Below, in pieces: positions 23,454-29,800 of a stretch of DNA of 51,135 nucleotides. Below the pieces are notes generated by a model. The model searched no databases. It was not told where the DNA came from and was given only the letters and a program-made list of their open reading frames with translations. The stretch is from Planctomycetota bacterium. Lineage in GTDB: Bacteria; Planctomycetota; UBA1135; UBA2386. Position 1 is the stretch's first letter. Each line of letters starts with the position of its first letter. The DNA lies in assembly GCA_025459175.1 (NCBI GenBank), contig JALORC010000043.1, forward strand, positions 1-51,135, given 5' to 3'. The position numbers and the translations under genes are program-made.

Positions 23454-24796
23454 TGCAGCTTGACGGCGATCATCGTGAAATCGTCCTCGACCGCACCTTC
23501 GCCGACGTGCTGCCAGAGCGCTTCTTCGACGCTGGCCAGTACTTCCTCGGCGGAACGGTGCCGGGCGCGGGCCAATACCTGCTGCAGCCGCTCGATGCCG
23601 AACACGGCGCGCTGCGGCGACATCGCCTCGTCGACCCCGTCGGTGTGCAGGAACAACAGGTCGCCCGGCTCGAGCCGGATCACCGGGCTCTCGCTGTAGA
23701 CCTGGTCCCCCACCACACCGAGCACCATGCCGGTCTTCTCGAGCACGGTCTGGCCGTTGGCCTGGCACAGGATCAGCCCCGGATGGCCGGCGTTGACGTA
23801 TTGCAGCGTGCGGGCGCGGGTGTCGACCATCACCAGCAACAGCGACATGAAGTTGCCGGTCTCGACGCCGGCGACCAGGCGCTGGTTGATGCGGGTCACG
23901 ATCGTGGCGACGTCGTCGATCAGTTCGAGGTAGCTGCGCAACGCGGCCTGCACGGCGTGGGTCAGCAGCGCGGCGCCGACGCCGTGCCCGGTGACGTCGC
24001 CGATCATCAGCGCGAAGCGCCCGTCCTTCAGCGGCACCAGGTCATAGGTGTCGCCCGACGCCTGTTCGGCCGCGATGTAGCGCAGCGCCACCTGCAGCCC
24101 CTCGATGTCGTCGGGGACCGGCGGCAACAGGTGCTGCTGGATGCGGCGGGCGATCTCAACGTCCTTCTGCAACCGCGCCTTGTCGAGCGAGTCGGCGTGC
24201 AGCCGCGCGTTCTCGACCGAGATCGCCAGCTGCGCCGAGATGGCGCCGAACAGCGCCAGGTCGCGCGAGCTGAACTCGCGCCGCATCGCCCGTGAGTCGA
24301 CGTAGATCACGCCGACGGTGCGATTGCGCGAGCGCATCGGCGCACACATCACGGCCCGCAGCTTGAGGTCGTAGACCGACTGGCCGAGTTCGAGCGCTTC
24401 CTGGTCCGACTGCACCACCGAGCGCACGGCGACCCCCTCCTCGAGGCAGCGCCGCACCAGGCTCTTGCTCCACTGCAGGTCGCCGGCCAGCGAACGGCCC
24501 TCGCGGTCCTGCGCCACGCGCACCGACAGCGCGTCCGGCGAGTCGCCCAGCAGCAGGATCGCCCGCTCGGCGGCGGTCACCTGCAGCGAGCGATCGACGA
24601 TGTCGCGCAGCACCGTGTCGAGGTCGATGTTGGCGGTGACCGCGGCGATGGTGTCGAGCAGGATCTGCAGCGACCGCTGGTCCTGGGTGGCGTCACCGGT
24701 CAGGATCGTCGACGTCTCGCGTTCGTCGGTGCGGCCGCGCGGCAGCGGCGGCGGTGCAGCGGGGTGCTCGGGCTTCTTGGACCAGGGCCATTTCAT
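23450..24796 (-). CDS. GAF-domain SpoIIE/RsbU-type serine phosphatase
   Basis: A 448-residue cytoplasmic regulator. Residues 40-215 form a GAF sensor (LQILLDTIAAVTANIDLDTV, AERAILLLGD, VMCAPMRSRNRTVGVIYVDS). A short helical linker (KDVEIARRIQQHLLPP) leads to a PP2C/SpoIIE domain (about 250-448) with SGDTYDLVPL, GDVTGHGVGAALL, HTDGVDEA and EDDFTMIAV, which hold the metal-binding Asp residues. Such enzymes dephosphorylate STAS anti-sigma-factor antagonists. A STAS gene lies divergently 184 bases away and is the likely substrate. A TAGAGT box 10 bases before the ATG may be its -10 element. No RsbW-type kinase is in the window. Confidence 0.88.
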   Translation of the reverse strand: MKWPWSKKPEHPAAPPPLPRGRTDERETSTILTGDATQDQRSLQILLDTIAAVTANIDLDTVLRDIVDRSLQVTAAERAILLLGDSPDALSVRVAQDREGRSLAGDLQWSKSLVRRCLEEGVAVRSVVQSDQEALELGQSVYDLKLRAVMCAPMRSRNRTVGVIYVDSRAMRREFSSRDLALFGAISAQLAISVENARLHADSLDKARLQKDVEIARRIQQHLLPPVPDDIEGLQVALRYIAAEQASGDTYDLVPLKDGRFALMIGDVTGHGVGAALLTHAVQAALRSYLELIDDVATIVTRINQRLVAGVETGNFMSLLLVMVDTRARTLQYVNAGHPGLILCQANGQTVLEKTGMVLGVVGDQVYSESPVIRLEPGDLLFLHTDGVDEAMSPQRAVFGIERLQQVLARARHRSAEEVLASVEEALWQHVGEGAVEDDFTMIAVKLQ

Positions 24797-24980
24797 CGGC
24801 GGCCCCACTCTAGGCACAAACCGGGGCGTCCGCCAATGCTGCGCGGCGGTCCCACCGGTCCGGCGGCGGCCGGAACGACGCGAACAGGTGCACCGGAACG
24901 GTTGCAGACGGGGCGGCCAGCAGCCAGAATCCCGCCGCGTCCCTCCGCTCCGTCCGAAGCCCCACGCCGCGGCATCTCCC

Positions 24981-25739
24981 ATGAAGATCGACAAGTCCCT
25001 GCACGACGACTACGCCACCCTGACCCTGAAGGGCGAGTTCGACACGTTCTACTGTCCGGCCCTGATGCAGGAGGTCGAAGACTTGGTCGACCGCGGCCTG
25101 AACCACCTGATCCTCGATCTGCGGCTGGTCAAGTTCATCAACTCGACGGCGCTCGGGGCGATCATCAAGGCGCACAAGCGCTGCCGCGCCGAGGGTGGTG
25201 AGCTGGTGATCGCGCAACCGTCGGCGTTCGTGCGCGACGTGATCAGCAAGGTCGGCATCGACAAGCTGATCACGATGTACGACAGCGACGGCGACGCCAC
25301 CAAGGCGATCATCAAGCACCTGAACCAGAAGGAACTCGCCGGCGACGCGCCGGTCGACCACGAGAAGGTGCTGCTGTCGTTCGAGGACGAGATCCGCAAC
25401 AAGATGATCGGCGGCAAGAAGACGCTGGTCGGCCAGATGGCCAACGTCGACGGCCACAAGGTGCAGTTCCTGTGGAACGGCAAGAAGGCCGGCATCAGCG
25501 CCGACCAGGGCAAGCAGCTGTTCTTCACCGGCAGCGACGTGCACCTGAAGTTCCAGGTCAAGATGATCAAGAAGAGCTTCTTCGAGCTGACCGGCGTGGT
25601 CGAGAACGTCGAGCCGGCGGGCGACGGCGGCGTGCGCATCACCGCGAAGTTCAAGAAGATCGCCGAGGGCGATCGCGACGCGCTGTCGCAGTTCGCCGCC
25701 GACATGGCGTTCCTGAAGCGGCAGTTGCCGGGCAAGTAG
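24981..25739 (+). CDS. STAS-domain anti-sigma-factor antagonist with PilZ-like C-terminal domain
   Basis: A 252-residue protein. Residues 1-105 are a STAS domain (YATLTLKGEFDTFYCPALM, ILDLRLVKFINSTALGAI); Ser55 is the likely phosphorylation site removed by the divergent SpoIIE-type phosphatase. Residues 130-252 are beta-rich and resemble a PilZ domain (LFFTGSDVHLKFQVKMI, FFELTGVVENVEP, KFKKIAEGDRDALSQF). The RxxxR and D/NxSxxG motifs that bind cyclic di-GMP are not visible, so second-messenger binding is doubtful. An output in surface behaviour or gene expression is inferred. Its last six codons and stop form the left arm of a long inverted repeat. Confidence 0.8.
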   Translation: MKIDKSLHDDYATLTLKGEFDTFYCPALMQEVEDLVDRGLNHLILDLRLVKFINSTALGAIIKAHKRCRAEGGELVIAQPSAFVRDVISKVGIDKLITMYDSDGDATKAIIKHLNQKELAGDAPVDHEKVLLSFEDEIRNKMIGGKKTLVGQMANVDGHKVQFLWNGKKAGISADQGKQLFFTGSDVHLKFQVKMIKKSFFELTGVVENVEPAGDGGVRITAKFKKIAEGDRDALSQFAADMAFLKRQLPGK

Positions 25740-25780
25740 GCCCGGCCGAGCCGGGCCTGCTTGCCCGGCAACTGCGTTTT
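25721..25780 (+). terminator. 25-bp inverted repeat terminator overlapping a stop codon
   Basis: The left arm (25721-25745) includes the last six codons and the stop of the STAS gene. The right arm (25751-25775) is its reverse complement with one G-U pair; the loop is CCGAG. A TTTT run starts at 25777. The stem is unusually long for a terminator. Confidence 0.8.
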
Positions 25781-25848
25781 CCGGCGCGACGGCTCGTGTC
25801 ACGGGGTTGGGCGGAATACGCAACCGGCTCGCACGCGTCGCGCCGAGG

Positions 25849-26056
25849 GGCCGGCTTCGCCGGCCGGGGCGATTGACGCCAGATGCGCTCGGCTGCGCCG
25901 AGCGGAGGCGCGGGCTTGGCTGCGCCAAGCCGCGATGCGCTCGGCTGCGCCGAGCGGAGGTGCGCGCTTGGCTGCGCCGAGTGGCCTGGACTCGGCTGCG
26001 CCGAGTGGCATGGTGCGCTCGGTTGCGCCGGGCGGCCGGAGCCGGCTGCGCCGAGC
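25849..26056. repeat. Array of eight short hairpins (7-bp stem, 3-base loop) with compensatory changes
   Basis: The first unit (25849-25865) is GGCCGGC-TTC-GCCGGCC. Seven more follow with loop TGC at 25887, 25914, 25939, 25966, 25990, 26017 and 26040, spaced 23-27 bases. The main form is GCTCGGC-TGC-GCCGAGC. Unit 25914 has GCTTGGC-TGC-GCCAAGC and unit 25990 has ACTCGGC-TGC-GCCGAGT, so both arms changed together. Units 25966 and 26017 keep pairing through G-U pairs; the last unit is imperfect. The structure appears to be conserved more than the bases. Confidence 0.85.
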
Positions 26057-26106
26057 GAGGGGCGCGCGGTTTGGTCGTTGGGTGCTAGCGGCCGGTGCAA
26101 ATAGCG

Positions 26107-26141
26107 ACGGCGCTGCGCGCCGCGAGGGGCGCCAGCGCCGT
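26107..26141 (-). terminator. Possible terminator hairpin downstream of rpmH
   Basis: ACGGCGCTG and CAGCGCCGT form a 9-bp stem with a GC-rich interior that can pair further. Reading leftward it is followed by CGCTATTTGC, a weak T-run only. Confidence 0.4.
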
Positions 26142-26191
26142 GGGTGGCTTGGGTCGGGGGCCGCGGCCGGAGGTGGCGCGCGGGGCCGAAC

Positions 26192-26326
26192 TCAGCCGAC
26201 GCGGAACTTGCCGGAGCGCTTGATCTTCCGCTTGATGACCTTGCGGCCGCCCGTCGTCTTGCTGCGGGTGCGGAAACCGACCTTCTTCAGGCGCTTGGCT
26301 TTGGAACGACGAACCTTGAGCTTCAT
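26192..26326 (-). CDS. rpmH: Large ribosomal subunit protein bL34
   Basis: A 44-residue, very basic protein. The central VGFRTRSKTTGGRKV matches the bL34 signature (GFR-R-KT-GRKV), followed by IKRKIKRSGKFRVG. Length is right for bL34 (44-47). ATG at 26326 is chosen because the open frame upstream lacks basic ribosomal sequence. The N-terminus (MKLKVRRSKAKRLKK) differs from the more common KRTYQPS form. The usual neighbours rnpA, yidD and yidC are not beside it: an unrelated glycosyltransferase is divergent 122 bases upstream and the hairpin array lies downstream. bL34 sits deep in 23S rRNA of the 50S subunit. Confidence 0.88.
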   Translation of the reverse strand: MKLKVRRSKAKRLKKVGFRTRSKTTGGRKVIKRKIKRSGKFRVG

Positions 26327-26448
26327 GGCGGCGATGCAGGGCTGGCGGATGCCAGCGCCGGGTATGGAGGGCGGAAGAGCGTAGCGATGGGGAGCGACCA
26401 GGTCAAACGTCGATTGCACGTCCCGCGCCGGGCCGGCATCGTGCGGCG

Positions 26449-27741
26449 ATGCGGATCCTGCTGCTCAGCCACGGCCTGCCGCCGGATTCGGTCGGCGGCG
26501 TCGAACAACACGTCGACGGTCTGGCGCGCGCGTTGGTGGCGGCCGGCCACCAGGTCGAGATCTTCGCCAGGGCCAACCTGCCAGGGGTGGCGCAGGGGCA
26601 GTGGCAGCTGCAGGCCGACGGCAACCCGCGCATCACCCGAGTCGCCTATCGCTGGGAACAGGTCGGAGAACTGATCGCCATCTACCGAGCGCCGGTGATG
26701 GCGGCGGCCATGCAGCACTTCCTGGCCGCGCGCGAAGCCGACGGCGTTCGCTTCGACGTCGTGCACGTGCACCACCTGACCGGGCTGTCGACCGAGCTGC
26801 TGGCGGTGCTGCGGGCAGCGGGGCTGCCGGTGGTGCTGACGCTGCACGACTACTGGCTGTTCTGTCCGCGCGGGCAGATGTTCCACCACCGCGGCGAACG
26901 CTGCGAGACGGCGAGCATAGCCCGCTGCGGCGACTGCCTGCAGGCGACGTTCCCGCACTGGCTGCAGCCCGGCAACCGCGACGGCGAAGTGGCGCGGGTG
27001 CACGCCAATGCGCTCTCGACGCTGGCGGAGCCGGACCTGCTGGTGGTGCCGAGCGGCCGCGCGATCGCACCGTTCGTCGAGCTCGGGGTCGCGGCCGATC
27101 GCTTCGTCGTGGTCGAGAACGGCGTCGACACCGAACGCCTGCTGCAACTGCCGCTGGCAACGCCGCACGATGGTCCGCTGCGGCTCGGGTATCTCGGCAC
27201 GGTGATGCCGAGCAAGGGCCTGCACGTGTTGCTGGCGGCGCTGGCGCGGCTGCCGGCCGGCACCGCGACGTTGCGCATCCACGGCAACGTGGTGCCCTAC
27301 CACGGCGACGAGAGCTACGCCAACCGCTGCTTCGCACCGCTGCAGCCCGGTGCCGGCGTCACCTATGCCGGCCCGTACGGACTCGGCGAACTGCCGGCAC
27401 TGCTGGCCGGCATCGACGTGCTGGCGGCGCCGGCCCTGTGGCACGAGGCGTTCGGCCTGACCGTGCGCGAGGCGCTGGCGGCGGGGCGGCCGGTGCTGGT
27501 CAGCCGGGTCGGCGGCTTGCAGGACGCGGTGATCGACGGCGAGCAGGGGCTGGTGCTGCCGCCCGGCGACGTCGGCGCCTGGGCCGCGGCGATCGCGGGC
27601 CTCGCCGCCGACCGGGGCCGGCTGCGGGCGATGGCGCAGCGGGCGCGGCCGCGGGCGCGCGGCTTCGCGGCGATGGCGGCCGAGCTGCTGGTGGTCTACG
27701 CCGAGGCCCGCCACCGCGCCGCCGCGGCACGGACAACTTGA
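26449..27741 (+). CDS. Family 4 glycosyltransferase (GT-B fold)
   Basis: A 430-residue cytoplasmic GT-B enzyme. The N-terminal donor-independent half begins MRILLLSHGLPPDSVGGVEQ, the typical GT4 glycine loop, and contains VVHVHHLTGLS, LTLHDYWLFCPRGQ and a Cys cluster (ERCETASIARCGDCL). The C-terminal half has VENGVDTERL, YLGTVMPSKGLHVLLAALA, and the E-x7-E-like nucleotide-sugar site around LWHEAFGLTVREALAAGRPV. Such enzymes add hexoses to glycans or lipids; the sugar is unknown. The frame ends within the likely promoter of the next gene. It is probably transcribed alone, as rpmH is divergent and a promoter follows. Confidence 0.87.
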   Translation: MRILLLSHGLPPDSVGGVEQHVDGLARALVAAGHQVEIFARANLPGVAQGQWQLQADGNPRITRVAYRWEQVGELIAIYRAPVMAAAMQHFLAAREADGVRFDVVHVHHLTGLSTELLAVLRAAGLPVVLTLHDYWLFCPRGQMFHHRGERCETASIARCGDCLQATFPHWLQPGNRDGEVARVHANALSTLAEPDLLVVPSGRAIAPFVELGVAADRFVVVENGVDTERLLQLPLATPHDGPLRLGYLGTVMPSKGLHVLLAALARLPAGTATLRIHGNVVPYHGDESYANRCFAPLQPGAGVTYAGPYGLGELPALLAGIDVLAAPALWHEAFGLTVREALAAGRPVLVSRVGGLQDAVIDGEQGLVLPPGDVGAWAAAIAGLAADRGRLRAMAQRARPRARGFAAMAAELLVVYAEARHRAAAARTT

Positions 27742-27767
27742 CCCGGACCGGGGCGTGCCCCTAGTCT
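27738..27767 (+). promoter_or_regulatory. Sigma-70-type promoter of the TPR/alpha-CTD gene
   Basis: TTGACC (27738-27743) and TAGTCT (27762-27767) are separated by 18 bases. The -35 box overlaps the last codon and stop of the preceding GT4 gene. The leader to the ATG at 27839 would be about 65 bases. Confidence 0.6.
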
Positions 27768-27838
27768 GCGCGCCCTTTTGTGCGGCCGAATACGCGCAGC
27801 GATCGCTCGCGGCAGATGGCCCCTGCAGTGCAATCACG

Positions 27839-29155
27839 ATGACGGACACGGCCACGAACGACTCCATTCCTTCGCTCGACCCCACCTCGCTGCTGTCCGG
27901 CGACCTGACGCCGACGAAGCTGGATGCCTTCCGCGCGGCGGTGTTCCAGTCGGTCGATTCGCTGCAGGAACTGCGCGACTGGCTGCAGGACCCGCGCGCG
28001 AAGGGCACCGCCCGCGGCGTCGCGATGTGGGCGCTCGGTCGGCACGAGGACGCCGTCGCGCTGCTGTCCGCCGACAAGGGCAATGCCGTGGTCGCGCTGT
28101 GCCTGGCCAGCAGTCTCGCCGGCCTCGGCCGCATCGACGAAGCCGCCAAGCTGTTGTCGCGCCGCGACTCCGACGCGGCCCAGGCGCTGGTCTGGCTGCG
28201 CGCGCTCGACGCCACCAACGACGGCGAGCGCATGGCCAAGGACCTCGACCAGCTCAAGGGCATGCTGAGCCCGGCCGACCAGAAGTACTTCGCCGGCCGC
28301 GTGCACGAGCTGCAGCGCGAGGTGACGACGGCGATCGAGTTCTACGACGACGTGCTCGCGCTCGACGGCAACCACAAGCAGGCGCTGTTCCGCTTGGCGC
28401 TGAACGTCGACCTGCGCGGCGAGGACGAAGAAGCACGCGAACTGTATGAACGTTCGCTGATGGCGCCGCCGGTCAACGCCGCCTGCGTCATCAATCTGGG
28501 CATCCTGTACGAGGACATGGGCAACTATCGCCGCGCCATGCAGTGCTTTGACCTTGCCCTGCAGGCCAACCCTGACAACGCACGCGCCAGATTGTACCGG
28601 CGCGATGCCGCGGCGGCGCTGAACATGTACTACGACGAGGACCAGGAGCGCCGCGACGACAAGCGCAACAAGCTCCTGCGCACCCCGATCAACGACTTCG
28701 AGCTGTCGGTGCGCAGCCGCAACTGCCTCGCGAAGATGAACATCCGCACCCTCGGCGACCTGGTCAAGAAGACCGAGGCCGAGCTGCTCAGCTACAAGAA
28801 CTTCGGCGAGACGTCGCTGACCGAGATCAAGGAGATCCTGAAGAACAAGGGCCTCCGCCTCGGCATGACCGCCGACGAGCTGATGAGCAAGGACCTCGGC
28901 GAGATGACCGAGCCGGCCGTGCGCACCGAGGAGCAGCCGGACCCGAACAGCCCGGACCCGACGCGCCGCCCGATCAGCGAACTCGACCTGTCGGTGCGCA
29001 GCCGCCGCATCGTCGACCTGCTGAAGATCCGCACCATCGGCGACCTGGCGCAGAAGACCGAGGCCGAGCTGTTGGCCTGCCCGAACTTCGGCCAGACCTC
29101 GCTGAACGAGATCAAGACCAAGCTCGACGAGTTCGGTCTGTCGCTGCGCGGCTGA
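27839..29155 (+). CDS. TPR protein with two RNA polymerase alpha-subunit C-terminal domains
   Basis: A 438-residue protein. Residues 55-260 are TPR-like helical repeats (AMQCFDLALQANPDNARARL). Two alpha-CTD (helix-hairpin-helix) modules follow at about 284-343 and 378-438. In the first, LSVRSRNCLAKM aligns with the E. coli alpha LTVRSANCL region, so Arg265 and Asn268 equivalents (Arg292, Asn295) are present, as are the Gly296/Ser299 equivalents in FGETSLTEI. In the second the Arg is kept (Arg387) but Asn is Arg390. The N-terminal alpha domain needed to assemble polymerase is absent. I recall this architecture from planctomycete genomes. DNA or sigma/activator binding is inferred. A good promoter lies 70 bases upstream; ruvA follows 33 bases later. 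Confidence 0.85.
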   Translation: MTDTATNDSIPSLDPTSLLSGDLTPTKLDAFRAAVFQSVDSLQELRDWLQDPRAKGTARGVAMWALGRHEDAVALLSADKGNAVVALCLASSLAGLGRIDEAAKLLSRRDSDAAQALVWLRALDATNDGERMAKDLDQLKGMLSPADQKYFAGRVHELQREVTTAIEFYDDVLALDGNHKQALFRLALNVDLRGEDEEARELYERSLMAPPVNAACVINLGILYEDMGNYRRAMQCFDLALQANPDNARARLYRRDAAAALNMYYDEDQERRDDKRNKLLRTPINDFELSVRSRNCLAKMNIRTLGDLVKKTEAELLSYKNFGETSLTEIKEILKNKGLRLGMTADELMSKDLGEMTEPAVRTEEQPDPNSPDPTRRPISELDLSVRSRRIVDLLKIRTIGDLAQKTEAELLACPNFGQTSLNEIKTKLDEFGLSLRG

Positions 29156-29188
29156 TCGCCTCACCTCGGCCCGCCTGCCCCGCCCGCG

Positions 29189-29782
29189 ATGTACGACCAC
29201 CTGCTGGGCGAGATCATCGACAAGCAGACCTCGCGCGCGGTCGTGCGCTGCGCCGGGGTCGGCTACGAGCTGCGCATCAGCCTCAGCACGGCGAGCGAGC
29301 TGAAGGTCGGCAGCACCGGCATCGTCTACACGCTGCTGCACGTCGTCGACGGCACGCCGTCGCTGCTCGGCTTCGCGACCCGCGCCGAACGCGAACTGGC
29401 GCGCCGGCTGCTGTCGGTGAGCGGCATCGGCCCCACCATCGCGCTCGCGTTGCTGAGCGTGCTCGCGCCCGAGGACCTCGCGCACGCGATCGCGCGCGGC
29501 GACACCGCGGCGCTGAAGGCGGTGAAGGGCGTCGGCCAGAAGACCGCCGAACGGCTGTGCCTCGAACTGCGCGATGCGGTGCAGAAGCTCGACCTGAGTG
29601 CCGGCGACGGCCCGGTGCGGCCGCGCGCCGACCAGTCGACCGACGACGCGATCGCGGCGCTGATCACGCTCGGCTACAGCGACAAGGACGCGCGCGACAA
29701 GGTCGAGAAGGTGCGCCGCAGCGCCACCGCGCCGGCCGCCGGCGATACCGAGGCGCTGGTCAAGGCCGTGCTGCAGAGCTGA
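29189..29782 (+). CDS. ruvA: Holliday junction branch-migration protein RuvA
   Basis: A 197-residue RuvA, the tetrameric DNA-binding subunit that loads the RuvB motor on Holliday junctions. The OB-fold domain I (MYDHLLGEIIDKQTSRAVV to LLHVVDG) is followed by two helix-hairpin-helix motifs (LLSVSGIGPTIALALLS and LKAVKGVGQKTAERL), then a linker and the C-terminal RuvB-binding three-helix domain (DDAIAALITLGYSDKDARDK). Length is normal. It follows the TPR/alpha-CTD gene by 33 bases and may share its transcript; ruvB and ruvC are not in the window. It ends 18 bases from the convergent mnmG gene. Confidence 0.94.
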   Translation: MYDHLLGEIIDKQTSRAVVRCAGVGYELRISLSTASELKVGSTGIVYTLLHVVDGTPSLLGFATRAERELARRLLSVSGIGPTIALALLSVLAPEDLAHAIARGDTAALKAVKGVGQKTAERLCLELRDAVQKLDLSAGDGPVRPRADQSTDDAIAALITLGYSDKDARDKVEKVRRSATAPAAGDTEALVKAVLQS

Positions 29783-29800
29783 AGCGGCGCGGCCCTCTCC

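Larger units (their letters stand above)
25776..26191. other. Non-coding convergent intergenic stretch
   Basis: About 415 bases lie between the 3' ends of the STAS gene and rpmH. No reading frame here looks real: frames on both strands are Ala/Arg/Gly repeats created by the hairpin array, whose unit spacing (23-27 bases) shifts the frame from unit to unit. It contains the hairpin array (25849-26056) and one more inverted repeat (26107-26141). The bases from 25781 to 25848 show nothing I can name. Confidence 0.7.

Noticed and set aside
25886..26056. CRISPR array
   Set aside because: Units are palindromic and differ by paired changes, spacers are under 12 bases and not unique, and no cas gene is present.
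26107..26141. Additional member of the hairpin array
   Set aside because: The stem and loop differ in length and sequence from the 7-3-7 units, so it is listed only as a possible terminator.
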